64,000 nt of DNA from Agriotes lineatus. Taxonomy: Eukaryota > Arthropoda > Insecta > Coleoptera > Elateridae. This document shows positions 46,770 through 58,884 of the stretch, one piece after another. The stretch is taken from the NCBI GenBank assembly GCA_940337035.1, contig CALNHX010002796.1, positions 1-64,000 on the forward strand, read 5' to 3'. Positions within the stretch are counted from its first letter, which is position 1. Every line of letters starts with the position of its first letter. The translations under genes and the position numbers were made by a program. Below the pieces are notes generated by a model that saw only the letters and a program-made list of their open reading frames with translations, was not told the origin of the DNA and searched no databases.

Positions 46770-49700
46770 TCAAGTTAATTACGATTTTGACACGCACCAC
46801 ATGAAATAAAATTAACATATTCAATTCCATGAAAAAGAAGATGTAAAGGATAATTAAGTTTTTTTGAGGTTTGTGTAGTTATAATTCGACACATATCTTT
46901 TAACGCCCTTTAAGGGCAGCCCGAGGACATAGATTTTGGGTTGAAGTGTCCACTACTTGACAAATTTGTTGTTTCCTGTGTGGCTCCTCAATTATAATGA
47001 TGACTACTTAACATACACTAGTCGTATCGCTACCCAAGTTACGGTTTATTTTAGCAAATCAATTTGCACTTGTTTTGCTAATGTAGTTCTTGAGATATTA
47101 GATTGTTATGTATTTGACAAAAGCGGGACGGACTAGAAAGAAATAAAATCGCGGATTGTACAAGCACGAAATACCATAAGAGCCTTAAATGGTATACTTT
47201 GGAGTAGAGAAATAACAAGAAAAGTGAAATATAATAACTACGATTCAATAATAAAGAGCAATCTACTATACAGAAATAAGAGACAAATATCTAGTATATT
47301 TATCATTACCAATTAGACCAGTGCTTCGGTATTTCTCATCCAGTTCAGCGAATCTCTCTGTCTTCCTGTGAAGAATCTTTCTTATGATTTTTGTAATGCA
47401 TATGTTAAATAGTTGATGATGTCTTCTTGGTGCAGAACTGTGTTGGTAAGAAATCGTTCTGTCTATTCAGTTGCTATTTTGATTCGAGTCCTGGTGTTTT
47501 CAAGTATTATCATTTCTACGTCTAGAAGCTTCTTGGGTATTCCGAACAGTTGATGTAATGTTATAACTATTGTAGCCGTAACCTATCTCCAGGATACTTC
47601 TAATACCTTTCTTGTTGAAAACTTCACTGGTAGTTGTCAATTACGCTCTCTGTGTATGGTGTAAGCCTGCTAGGTGGTAATCTGCATTGCCGGCAGTCTC
47701 GAGCAGTTGTTTGAAACTGTTCGTCTGGTTATTGTCATACTTCTTTAACAAAAAGTGGCGTTAGCCGGCAAAATATGTGATATTTTGTGCTCCAAGTTCG
47801 CCCCTAGCTTTGGGTACTTTGATGAAGTTTTTTGTTAAAGCTTCGTTTAATGCCGACTCTGGGTTTAAGGTCACGTATGTGGAGCAAATACGTCCACGTC
47901 CTTTAGACGAATCATTTATTACAAGTTGTTAGCCCTCATCTGTAATTACAGGGTAAGTGATTACTTCATTTTCGATTTTGGTAAAGTAATTTATTTACCT
48001 GAATTTCGTTCGGCATTTTTAGCGTCACCCGAGAGTTGTAAAAACTTCAACAATTTTATCTACTTAGGGAGGCGTTTCTACCTCTCTACTTTTGGAAGCC
48101 TAGTTTGATTTTGAGCCACATCGCTTGAGTGCTTTGCGGGTGACATTTGCCAGCATCTTCCACCTGCAGCATCAGCTGCAAGAGCCCGTTTTAAGGCTAT
48201 TTGATTCACCTCCTGAAGAAGAATTATTCTCTCAGATAAGCAGCGCACGATCTATTGATATATGGTAATGATAATTGTACCACAAGCAATGTGAAAGAAA
48301 CTGAAGTTGTTCTTAGTATGTAATTTTACATTTTACTAGTTTGATCTTAGATTGCGTATTGATTTGTGCTAATCACTGCTATGTTAGCCTTATTTGGAGG
48401 TGCAAATTTCGAGTAAGTAACGCCCTTAAGAAGCTATAGTGGCTACTATATACAGTATTGCTTAATAAATTTCGAAAGTACTGGCCAATATTATCGTTTC
48501 TCCTGATTTAAGGAAAGGAAAATCTGCAAAAGACACCTGGTTAGTCCTTCGTAGTTTCGTTTTCCAAACTGGTTGCTGTTGGCTCTTTGTCATTTATTTT
48601 CTTTTTCTACTGTTGTGCGTCGGCCTGTCCTTTTACTCTTCTTCTTTTGTCTTTAGTGTTCTTTTTACTGCATTTTTTAACTCGAATGATTTGTCTGGAC
48701 TTTCTAACATATGCTCAATGCATTGTCGGTTGCTAAGTCTGCACTGATTTCCAATGTGCATATTCGACTTGTTTCATCACGTCTTGAGCAGTGCAAACGC
48801 GTATGCTCTGGAATGTCAACGTATTCCTACTACAAAAATCTGTTACTGTCATAGCGCTTCATGCGATATAGATCAGCATGGAAGCATCTGTGTCTTTTGT
48901 AGCTGACTCAGATAATACCCCACCTCTCCGTGATTTCTTGAGATGCAAGCATCTGTGATCGGTATGTTAGGAACAGTCGACATATCACGCGTCATGATCT
49001 AATTCTGACGCACGCTGTACAAGCGTACATTTCCAAACATGTGCTAGTCTCGAATATTTTTAGTGGCAGCTCGGAACACGTGTTCTGTTTGCAATTTCCG
49101 AGACCCAGTAAATTTCAGAAAGAATAAGCTGTGCGAGTGGGAAGAGGCAAGAACGATCGAATTTACATTACATTTACATTGACATCTGGCAATGTGCTGA
49201 AGCAGTTTTTACCCCGTTTAGTAAGCTTCTTCCTCCGATTCTTCCGCGAGTAGCGTGTCTTGATTCCGGATTCGCCTCGAAATATCGTAAAGTGCACAGC
49301 GTAAGTGGTTTCTATGTGTGGGCGAAGTAATTCCGACCTTCTCCCCATGTCGTTCCCCTGTTCCCTCCAGTGGTATCGTAGTGGCCCAGCGGCCCCCAAA
49401 AGAGTCCTAGAACGGATTACCCTGACAAAGGTCAGTATGGGACAGGCTGCAATTCGTGCATCCCGTTGGTGAACATCACGAATTTCGTTTGCTTACGCAA
49501 GGATTCGGTAGGTTTTTATAATCACATAATTGTCGAAGTTTCGATTCCCCTTGAAAGTGTGCACGCCTGCAGATCGTCTTCGACGTCCCCCTTTGTTTCG
49601 CCACTCAGGTGCTCTTGTGACGACTTTATGCCACATGGGAACGCGGGCCCAGGGGGAGCTCCTCAGGTACTGTGATCTTTGTATCTCTAAAGTGTGCTAA

Positions 49701-49780
49701 TTTTTATCGCATAATGGGGAGCGGTGATTTTCCACCACGTGAGGTGAAGGTGCGCGCATGAAAGTCGGTTAGCGCTCAAG
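46770..49780. other. Long interval without a recognised gene
   Basis: Mostly AT-rich and probably intergenic or intronic. The - strand around 47,900-47,640 has protein-like stretches in two frames that could be an old retroelement, but I cannot place the family. The patch 49,140-49,780 is GC-richer and may be another old insertion. Confidence 0.35.
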
Positions 49781-49789
49781 CACCCTCCA

Positions 49790-49972
49790 GGCACATTTGT
49801 GTACATCGTTTGCACTGGTTTAACCCGGTTGAGATCAGTGACAGCGTTAGAATTATTAACCTGTTGTCAGTACGACCTTAAGGCACATTTTTGTACATCG
49901 CTTGTACCTGTTTATTCCGGTGTAGATTGACAGCGTCAGTGCTATTAAGCTGTTGTCAGTCCGCCCCTTTAA
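49790..49972 (+). repeat. Direct duplication of ~91 bp
   Basis: 49,790-49,880 and 49,882-49,972 share ggcacattt, tgtacatcg, gacagcgt(t/c)ag, atta and ctgttgtcagt in the same order. Confidence 0.8.
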
Positions 49973-49974
49973 GC

Positions 49975-50830
49975 AAGTTCATTTGCTTGTATTCTTAGGA
50001 TTATTACGTTGTTGTTAATGCTGTGGGTGCGAACCCCTTAGGGATGCCCGCTTGCGAACTGGAATTGCCCAGGCTCGCCTAGTGTTCTCATATTAATTAC
50101 ACCGCGTCATGTTATGGCGACGCTGCTGGAATATAACTTAATTAGTCATAACTAACTAACCCATTAACCTCTTAATTCTTAGAAAACCGTGTAAATTCAA
50201 CTGTGTTGCATTTTTCTCAGATCAATAGACCTCACTTTTTTACTGTTATCTGTGCGTTTTCTTTAATTGCTGTTTCATGTACATGATTTGTTTTGGTGTG
50301 CTTTTGCCATTCGTAGCAGCATATATTTACGTTTTGTACAACGAATCCTGGCAAGACCTGCAAGCGACAGGTAAGTTCAATCGCTGTGACAGTCGATACA
50401 CGAGAGCGTCGAAGCAATTTATCTCCAACCCCTTTGGACTTCAAACTTCTACAAGGGGGTTGTACAACCGAAATTCATGGCGCCCTCTTTGAAAACTCTG
50501 TACCACCGTTGTAGCAACATCCTGTATGTGTGGCCACGCTAGTCCCTAAAGTTTTGTCACGCTAGAAGTACCCCGCCCACCTCACTGAGCGTTTTAGCCT
50601 GTTTATGGGGGATTAGAGAAAGCAATGCAATTTCCCGAATGTGAATTGTACCTTAAGCACCCTTTCGCTATGAGATGCCGTAAATTTAATACAGTAACAG
50701 GTATTACTTTTCTCGTCCGGGTCCCCCTCCTAGTAGCATTCTTCCTGCCAATATCGGAGTATCTTCTCTCTTATCTGGGCTCTCCTTACTTTTGTGTTTT
50801 CCTCAATTTTGTATGTCCTTTCCATCACCA
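49975..50830. other. Interval without a recognised gene
   Basis: Short frames only, no motif. A sequence resembling an old untranslated or repeat-derived region leads into the (TA)n tract at 50,835. Confidence 0.35.
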
Positions 50831-50849
50831 GCAGATATATATATATATA

Positions 50850-50960
50850 TGGAAAGCTACTTGAAAGCTTTCAGAGAAAGGTGGCAATCAGAATGGCCAG
50901 CGTCTATAGGACAGTATTGACGAAGGCAATCCTGATCTTGGCCGGAACAATACCAATATA
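50850..50960 (+). pseudogene. Non-LTR retrotransposon reverse-transcriptase C-terminal scrap
   Basis: Reads L-x-x-F-Q-R-K-V-A-I-R-M-A-S-x-Y-R-T-V, then A-I-L-I-L-A-G-T-I-P-I. This Q-R...R...Y-R-T-V...A-G-x-x-P pattern is the stretch after the polymerase domain in insect R1/jockey-type elements. It is embedded between two (TA)n tracts (50,835-50,850 and 50,957-50,977), and no intact element surrounds it. Confidence 0.65.
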
Positions 50961-51129
50961 TATATATATATATATATCGGTAATTTTCAGATATTTAATA
51001 TATCTTTGGGTATTTACCGCGTAACTTCTAGATTTGACCGTAATACATTTAAAAATGTTTTGTCTTGCCAGTACCACAGTCCCCGTTTTTCGCTGAGCAA
51101 TATGTAGGCACATTTTGTCCGTCCAGAGT

Positions 51130-51330
51130 TCAATTTTTCGTATAGCCCATTGTATCTCCTGTTCGATGTCCTCTTGGTAGCCACCTCAAATCAGCAGTGC
51201 AGGGCCGTCCACATACTCCAATAGCACCACTCCTTTCGGCACCCCTTTCAGCAAGCCTATTGGCCCCCAGTACACCACATTCCCTTTTTGTGATAATAAC
51301 CATTTCATTTAGCTGTCCGTTTAGTACTTT
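51130..51330 (-). pseudogene. Possible retroelement RNase H relic
   Basis: The - strand frame contains G-V-L-G-A-N-R-L-A-E-R-G-A-E, resembling the G-x-x-G-N-E-x-A-D-x-L-A-x-x-G signature near the end of RNase H domains of retroelements. The catalytic residues upstream are not recognisable, and the match rests on one motif. Confidence 0.35.
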
Positions 51331-51535
51331 CTTATAGACCCACTCTTCTTTACTAGTCACTTGTTTTTTTCTGGCTAGCTCTGTTTTTAGTAAAAATGTG
51401 TATTTTATTGTAAACGCTCACATTTTTACGTCTCACAACCCTCTACGTACCTTGCGCTATCTGAAGAGCACATGGCGAGGTGTGTGAATGACCTCCCATT
51501 GTGCCTATTAGTGGTCGGTCAACCTCCTCGGTTTG

Positions 51536-52307
51536 CGGAAAATACGTTCCCCACATTTCGTTCCCCACATTTCGTACCCCACATTTCGTTCCCGGGATAT
51601 TTCGTCTCCCCACATCTCGTACCCGGAAACCTCGTTCCCGAGCGAGTTCAATTTGTCTTCTAAATTACAGGGTGTTGAAAAACGAGTGCAGCGATCGGAA
51701 TGCTGTTAGAAAAATGAAAGATATTTTAATTAATTTATTTATTACAATAAACTTATAAGAACTGCATACAGTATGTCCCCGAATTGAGCTTACAAGAGGG
51801 AATTACATTTTATTTTCAGTTTTACATAAAAATGTTATAGGAATTATAATTCCTGCTTGGTTTGTAAAGAATTTTAAGAAAATTTTCAGTTTTTCAAAAA
51901 CAAGTCGGCCTTGACAGTTAAGCAAAAACTATTTTCTTTTCAGGTAAACTACCCTTTTTGTTCATGATACGGCAAAATATTATTAAGAAAAGTTGTCCAG
52001 AATGAGAAATTATGGCCCTATACAAAATATCAGGAAGATGCTTAGATTAAACCGTCATTGTTAATAAATACAATTTATTTTGTTATTATAAGTTTATTAT
52101 AATAAATAAATAAATTAAAATATCTTTCATTTTTTAACTGTATTCCGATCGCTGCACTCGATTTTTAACGCCCTGTAATCTAGGAGACAAATTGAGCTCG
52201 GTCGGGAACGAAGTTTCCGGGCACGAGATGTGGGGAGACGAAATATCCCGGGAACGAAATGTGGGGTACGAAATGTGGGGAACGAAATGTGGGGAACGAA
52301 CTTTCCG
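51536..52307. mobile_element. Foldback-type element with ~230-bp inverted arms and 15-bp subrepeats
   Basis: The arms 51,536-51,765 and 52,080-52,307 are reverse complements at about 90% by eye. Each outer arm carries a run of ~15-bp subrepeats of type cgt(t/a)cccc-acattt (at least three good and several degraded copies), then a shared unique part with 'gagtgcagcgatcggaat' and an AT-rich inner end. The middle 315 bp has no coding sequence. No flanking duplication was evident. Such long-armed, subrepeat-bearing elements are usually non-autonomous DNA transposons mobilised in trans. Confidence 0.88.
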
Positions 52308-52309
52308 GA

Positions 52310-53660
52310 TCCCACCTTTTCGGCTTAGGATGCAGAAATTTCTTTGGCTAGTCCACTCGACTAGCATTCTTCCTCTCCTATCTTCTGTTGGCGAGCTCCA
52401 GATCGAGGACTTAAGCATTAAAGTCTCCTGTTATAAGTAGCTACCTATTTTTGATGTTTGCATTGGTTCATGTTTTCTCTTATGTTCATCAGGCATCGTT
52501 CAAACCGCTCTCTAGTAACATTTGGCTACTTTGCCGAAATAAAAGTGTAAGGTTATATTATCTCTCTCCCTGACATACACATACATACACACACACAACC
52601 AGTTCAGTGTCTCGCTTTGCGTACTTTGATTCCATTCTGCGGCATGTACATTAACGCGTCGCTATTCTCATCCAGGATCCAGTTTTTCCTATGCTTGGCC
52701 ATGTTCTGGTTTGGTTCAGCTACGGTGGCGATGTCTGCTTTTCACGTGACACAGTTAGGTCTGAGCAGTTCTATTGCCCTTTTGGAGCTGTCCAGGTTGA
52801 TAGGACTAATTGTATTGTTGGGGCAATGGAGTCGCGCCGTGCCTTTGTTCTTGCTTTACCAAATTTCGGTACACGGAGCGTTATAACCAGTCGATTTGCA
52901 TAAGCCGTATGCACGTCTATTGCAGAAGTTTTTCAAGTAATATTTCTTTTCGCTGGAATGGTGGCTACAATCGGATATAATAAGAATGGTTTAATGTTCA
53001 TAATATTGAAAGATCCAATAATGCAGCATAATATTAAGCAATGATTCTGTTTATCCATTCGAGAAAATCAATAAAAATGTTGGCGTATTTTTGTCTAACA
53101 CGTGCAGTGGTGGTGATGCTTCATCTACAGTAACAAATCGTCCCATAACATTGTTTGGATCACGGCAAAAACACTGTAAATAATCGTACGAGAAATATTG
53201 AATTTCTGAAACTTCTGTCAATTGTAGGAATCACGGCACCCATTTTGAACACAATTTTCCATTACGAAATCTTTCATGTACATTTCCTTTGTGTATGCTT
53301 ATAATTCCAGCTGCCTCCCGCAATTTTAAATGGCGATAATCATATAGTAATAGCTATAGGTAAACAAATTGTATATAAAAGCGCCAATGTTCATATCTGT
53401 TAATACTATTAGTAATTGTGGTACAAATTATAAATGTTGCACATAGGAATTGGTCACCCCTTGCTAATTTGAATAAAAACGTGTTTACGCACTACCCAGT
53501 AATATCATTATACAGGACCTTATTTTTGTCTTTATTCATAACTATAATTGTATTCCTATTACTTTACTAGTCACCAAATGTATTACACAACTTCAATCGC
53601 GGTCTCGCTTTTTGTAAAAGCATAATTTTTGTCAAAGTTATCGTGTGAAAGTTATTTGAC
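52310..53660. other. Interval without a recognised gene
   Basis: Overlapping frames at 52,617-52,903 look somewhat protein-like but match nothing I can name; an old mobile-element fragment is possible. The last kilobase, upstream of the second receptor, is AT-rich. Confidence 0.35.
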
Positions 53661-53663
53661 AAT

Positions 53664-54587
53664 ATGTTGCAACAACACCCGTCTTCGGATGCTTTAGATG
53701 CAATGTTCATTTCTTACAACTTTGAAAGATATCTCGGTTTGGCTGCATATGACATAAGTGGACCACCGGGAAACCGACGCATTTCAACCGCTAGAAACAA
53801 GACTGCCATTAGGGTTCTTCTTGTTCTCGTTTTAGTCCTAGAAGGTGCTATGGTTTTGAGCAACAACGCTTTAATATCCTACGATCACGAAAACTCAATT
53901 CGTTGGTATCTGCACATGTTTCAAATACACCTTGATTTTTTATTGACCTCCACCGTGATTTGGGGTAATTTCGTAAATACTAGCAACCGAATGCGTATCT
54001 GGAAAAGTATCTTAAATTTGGATCAGAAGTTACTGAGCCTGAACATTCAAAGCGAAAATGGCCGAATTAAGCGAAAATCTATTATATGGTGTTGCATAGA
54101 TACCACTTTTACGATAGTTTTGTTTATATTTTTGTGCGTTATAAGTGGAACTGATTGGAAGTACACATGGGGACATCTAATATACCTCATAAGCAATATA
54201 TATAAGACTTCTTTAAATGCGTCGGTTAGAGACTGGGCATCTTTACTGGCACTTAGAATGGGCGACTTGCAAAAATACATTTATAGAATCCGAGAACTCT
54301 GGCGAGCTACTAGAGCTTTAGAAAAAGAAGGAGAAGTAATTTTCTATAATCTGTTTAAGATTTATTTGGATACCAGTGAAGCAACTACAATGTTCAATAA
54401 CAATTATTTTAAAGCTGTGCTGGTTATTCTTATATGTGATGGTATACAAGTGATAATATTGCTGTATCGATTTGCGATGTTGAATATTCTTCCAACATAT
54501 TTTCTTGTGATGTGGACTATTTCTTTATTTCATTTTACAACCAATCTATTTATGACTATAAGGGTGTGCGCACTTCTTCCAAAACAA
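53664..54587 (+). CDS. Gustatory receptor (insect 7TM, Gr family), first large exon
   Basis: 308 codons to the donor gtaagt at 54,588 (phase 0, after L-L-P-K-Q); the two-residue-offset position matches the donor of the receptor at 44,364. Several hydrophobic segments, a D-L-Q-K-Y-I-type helix between the fourth and fifth, and a final V-C-A-L-L-P stretch place it in the Gr family. It is distantly related to the first receptor: same exon structure and architecture, with modest identity. No T-Y-x(5)-Q-F exon was found before 58,000. Reading past the donor reaches a stop within 25 bases. As in other insects the product would be a plasma-membrane chemoreceptor channel of gustatory or internal-sensing neurons. 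Confidence 0.8.
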
Positions 54588-54835
54588 GTAAGTAACATTT
54601 TTAACTGGTAGTAAGTAGATCATCGTATCGGCACTTTTCTGTTTTGTTCTTATAACTAATACTAGAAAAGGATACCGAAATACAGTAGATAAGGTCTGGT
54701 TAACCATCTCATGATAGATCACTGTCTAATCTAAATCAATCAACTCAAGAAATAAAGGATGTAAGAATAATTCCAAAACGAAGACTTTAAAATCGCATGC
54801 GTGGTATTAACACTGTGTAAAATAAGGTACATATA

Positions 54836-55067
54836 CCGGGTAACCGTAAATGGTTATGACTTTTCTTCTTACGTTGGCACTGTTTATGTTGGTGGCACTG
54901 TAAGTCTATGTCAAATTCGAGGTTAGCAGGTTGGGTTCTGTGTCAGTTTTGACACAGACTGACAGAAAACCTAACCTGCTAACATCGAATTTGACATAGA
55001 CTTACAGTGCCAGCAACATAAACCCTGCCAACCTAAGACAAAATCACAACCATTTATGGTCACCCGG
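54836..55067. mobile_element. Palindromic MITE flanked by TA
   Basis: A near-perfect hairpin 232 bp long: the arms, starting ccgggt(a/g)acc, pair across almost the full length with the centre near 54,955. TA lies at both edges (54,834-54,835 and 55,068-55,069), the target duplication of Tc1/mariner-type elements. No coding sequence, so it is non-autonomous. Confidence 0.88.
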
Positions 55068-55137
55068 TACAAGAGCTGGAAATTTAATAAAAGAAGATGC
55101 CAGTATCGATGAGAGCAAAAGAAGCTCCAAAACCACC

Positions 55138-55760
55138 AGGGCGTTAAACTTAATCTCGCTACCGGAGAGATTAGGGTTGCTATCAAATATCTCAACGAAC
55201 AACTAACGATATAATGCCTGCAGATAAAAGCAATGCAGCAATTCAAACATATAGCTATAAAATTCCCGGCACCAACAAACTTTCCATAGACTTCACACCG
55301 AAGATTGGACGGAAAATAAACCAAGAGTTACATAAACACAAAAAGTGGTCTTAAACTAAAAAAAAATGAAACTGGCTTGACATTGCCACAATTAATATGC
55401 AAATCAATAGAGTATAATAACCTCATATATTTGTGTTTCTTGGTATTTCTCAACGTTTTTGGAATGAGGAAACAAACTATCTAAGTAGCTTAAATCAAGA
55501 AGTGTTCAATACAGTTCGTAATCTGGACGAACGATATCGGGTAATACGAAGAGAATTATTACATCTACAAATGCTAAAAAGTTTATGAAAGTAGACGCTG
55601 GTATTAGACAAGGGGATTTCCTGATACCTTTAATTTAAAAATCTTGAGACTTCGCTAGACAGTAAGGAATAAACAAGGATTCAAAATAGTAAACAGAAAC
55701 AATATCGCTCTCTCGTGTGCAGCTGATGTAGTACGTATCCATACCAACTTCGGGGAACAT
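55138..55760 (+). pseudogene. Decayed non-LTR reverse-transcriptase fragment
   Basis: Remnants in changing frames: near 55,165 E-I-R-V-A-I-K-Y-L (an RT entry motif); near 55,590 V-D-A-G-I-R-Q-G-D (the conserved G-x-R-Q-G-D); near 55,712 C-A-A-D-V-V at the place of the catalytic Y-A-D-D. The first catalytic residue of that box is thus mutated, with many stops and frameshifts. Confidence 0.7.
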
Positions 55761-56003
55761 TGCAGACACTGCATTTCCAGTTAGGAGAAACATCTCGCTT
55801 CGTTTTCAACAATAAAATCATAATATCTTATATATTTATCGGTAAAATATGTTTGTTAACAAAAACGTTATTGTCTATCAAAATTGACGACAACAAACTA
55901 TTATTAATCAAAAACCCGGACCAGGTACAGCGTAATTTTGTAATGTTGTTTGTTTCGAGTCAATTTTGCTCTAACACAGCAATATTGAAATTTATCAAAA
56001 ATA

Positions 56004-56391
56004 AAGGGTGTTTTTTAGAGGCAGAGAACTTTAAATTGAAATAAAACACAAAAATTTTTTTTTAATATCTATGAAATTGGCCTTACTTGAAAAATGATTT
56101 TATGGCATTACTGTTTGAATATGATTTTGGGCATGTGACCGCCGCGGCTGGCGCGTACATGATGTAATCTGGAGGTCAAATTTTAACACACTCTTCGCAG
56201 TAAATCAGGCTGTATTTCGGCAATAACGCGTCAAACGTTGGCTTCCAAGTGCTCAATTGTTTCCGGTTTATCGGCGTAGACATGCGACTTTGCATATCCC
56301 TAAAGAAAATAATCTAATGGCGTCAAATCGCACGAACGAGGTGGCCAGTTAGCAGATCTACGAAATGGATGGGCGTTTCTGTCTAAATGAA
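56004..56391 (-). pseudogene. DDE transposase C-terminal fragment with one element end
   Basis: Read on the - strand from 56,391: W-P-P-R-S-C-D-L-T-P-L-D-Y-F (the last catalytic aspartate region), H-V-Y-A-D-K-P-E-T-I-E-H-L, V-I-A-E-I-Q-P, L-T-S-R-L-H-H-V, then G-G-H to a stop at about 56,110. Three or more stops interrupt it. The DNA at 56,004-56,045 (gggtgttttttagaggc..) looks like the element's 3' end. I place it in the Tc1/mariner-like superfamily; the other end and the N-terminal part are absent. Confidence 0.8.
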
Positions 56392-56399
56392 ATTATTGA

Positions 56400-57365
56400 A
56401 GACGTATAAAGTAAATATTTATTATTTGCCAGGCGCCATTAAATTACGATTCTATGTCAACAAAATTATTGGCATTCCTTAACCCAAAAGGAACCAGCCA
56501 AATGAGGAATGTGATTGACGCTGATGCAGCTGTAAAGTTACCTTGCGTCTACCTGGTAACGTTTAATTTAAAATCACCTGCATAGCGTTATAGCGAGTAG
56601 GTACAGGCAAACACAATGTACATTTAATAACGTATATTGGACGCACAAGTCTTCCTCTTTTTCTTCTTCTTTTATAAATTTTATTGATGCCTTAATACGT
56701 TGAGTCCTTCATCAATCTCCTGTATTTATTCATTTGCTCGCCAATATTTTGACTTACTGAACAGTTGTTTTTCTTTTCCTTGCTAGCTCCATTATGCCAC
56801 TCCTTCTTTATTTGTTTTCTGCTACCTCTTCCTAAGATTTGTAGCTTATATTTTTGCACTCTGTAATCTCCGCTTCTTTCCTTGTTATTGGAGTGATATT
56901 CCAAGTACCAAATCGTATCCTGCTGTCTTCGATATATTTGTCCTTTCCCCAGGTTTGTGTAGTATCTTTAAATCTCTATACTTCAAGTGGGTGATTGTAG
57001 GGCAATGTAAGCCTCATTACCTCGGGACAACTGGTATCAGTTTATATCAACGATGCTGGTTCGTCAGGATCTACGGGGCGGTTGTTTTTCACGTCCCGTG
57101 CAGGTGGGATTGAGATTTGTGGATCCTTTACACCCTAAACACACCAGACTACCGAGCAAAATATTCGGCCAGAGCCTGAACTGATTGCTATTTATTATTA
57201 TTCGAGAAAAATTACCCAAGGTGATGTGACGGTTGCATACGACATTTTATCAAAGCTATTATACTGGTCAGAATCCGGCAAAACTATTGAAAATATTTGA
57301 GGTCCTTTCTGAGGAATGGGTTAATGTGGTGCCCTTGAAGCGAACACTCGAGCAAACACAGCTAC
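56400..57365. other. Interval without a recognised gene
   Basis: Only short frames without motifs. Nothing else recognised. Confidence 0.35.
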
Positions 57366-57369
57366 AATA

Positions 57370-57950
57370 ATACTAAAACCAGATTTATTTTTAATTATGA
57401 AGGTAAGTAAGCTCTAGCTAGTAGAACGGTAGGTACCAACGTAGAGGATCTATACGCTCTGTAAGAGCTGTCCAAGAAAGACGGAAAATATTTAAGTGAA
57501 TGAAGTTCTACAACAAGTGTGCAGCTTCAAGTAGTGAAGTTCAGAGGGCTAGAGCTTCCTGAAGGTTCACCTGGTGTGATGGGAGGGCCTTTTCTACATC
57601 TGCGGCACTACTGATCCACGAGAATAGTCACCAGAACGACAAAACGCGACACTTTAAGGATTAATGTTGACCCAGAGTGATGTTCACGCAGCGTGCCGAT
57701 AATGTATTGTTGTGTGTGTCAAAATCGAATCAAAGTCAATAGTCGGGGGCTGGCAGCCAGACTGATCAACATATTTAAGTAGTTTCGTCAGAACCTCAGT
57801 ACGCTCGCACCGCGAATAATAGATAAAACAGGAACGCCTGTCTTTCTACGTCACACTCCGTTGAAGTTTGCTACGTTTCTCTGCTCAACGCACTTCCGCG
57901 CCGATGTCTAGCGTGCTTTTTTATAGTTATACCGGTACGAAATTAACATA
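57370..57950 (+). repeat. Diverged dispersed repeat, copy 1 (possible solo LTR)
   Basis: Shares ordered landmarks with 61,430-62,010: a ggtaagc(t/..) stretch, 'cact(a/g)..gatccacgag'-like, atgttcacgca, then a TATTTAAG box and a following cagt-rich stretch. The TATA-like box inside a non-coding unit suggests an LTR or similar promoter-bearing repeat. No primer-binding site or polyprotein is seen beside it. Confidence 0.55.
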
Positions 57951-58882
57951 AGAAATCTATAGACAACAAAGCTGTTGACACCAGCAGTATCAAAAGGAAA
58001 GAATATATAATTCTGTGCTATTCATTGTGGCCATCCCTATCAACACATTTATATTTCTCTTATAAAATTTATAGAATCAAATTTTTCTTTTCGCTTTACT
58101 TCGGCGAACAGTTGAGTATCATGATAATTAGATAACAAATGTACCGACCTTAAATCCCTCAATGTTATGTTACATACACTTCGTTTTTGAATATATCTTA
58201 CACTAACGTTACGGAATCCAAGAAATTGTCAATGAATAATCGGTGCTCTTTATAATATAGTTATGACATTAATAGTTTTACAATCCTCGATTCCAGATTT
58301 CCTTCGATATCATCTCCCGTTCTTCCTGTGTAGATGTCAAAAAATTTCCTACTTTGATCGTATAGCATTCATATAGACACGTTTGACTGGTTTCTTTGGC
58401 ATATGTTTTTATCAGGCATTTTGTTAAGTTTGATAAAATGTCTAACTGTATAGAGTTTGTGCAAGATGTTACTTCCACGTTTTGGTATTATCGAATTGTC
58501 ATTGCTACTAATATTTTATGTAATGTTAGACAAACGCCAAGTCAATGTACTATTAGGCAAACACCCCAATACTCAGGGCACTTTTATTAAATTTTAAAGA
58601 TTCAGAACTTGCCTCTCAGTATCTTGGGCTAACTAAAATGAAACGTATTTATTACTCTCCAATAAAATGGTTAATTGCCCCGTTCTATATTTTATCAAAT
58701 TGCAATAAACCTATGGGCTTGCTCCGGCCAAACACAAGACTGATATCTCAGGTTAGGTTCAAATTTGAATTTTATATTAAAAGAATACTGTAGGATATTT
58801 AACTTGGAGTAGCTCAAATACTCAAAATTTCAGTACAACTGCTCTACTCACTTCAATCATTTATAACCTCACAAAATTGACT
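57951..58882. other. Interval without a recognised gene
   Basis: AT-rich, with short overlapping frames at 58,278-58,590 that lack any motif. Nothing to report besides. Confidence 0.35.
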
Positions 58883-58884
58883 TA

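Noticed and set aside
52617..52903. Overlapping + strand frames resembling a membrane protein
   Set aside because: No motif, no splice context and competing frames; a repeat fragment is as likely.
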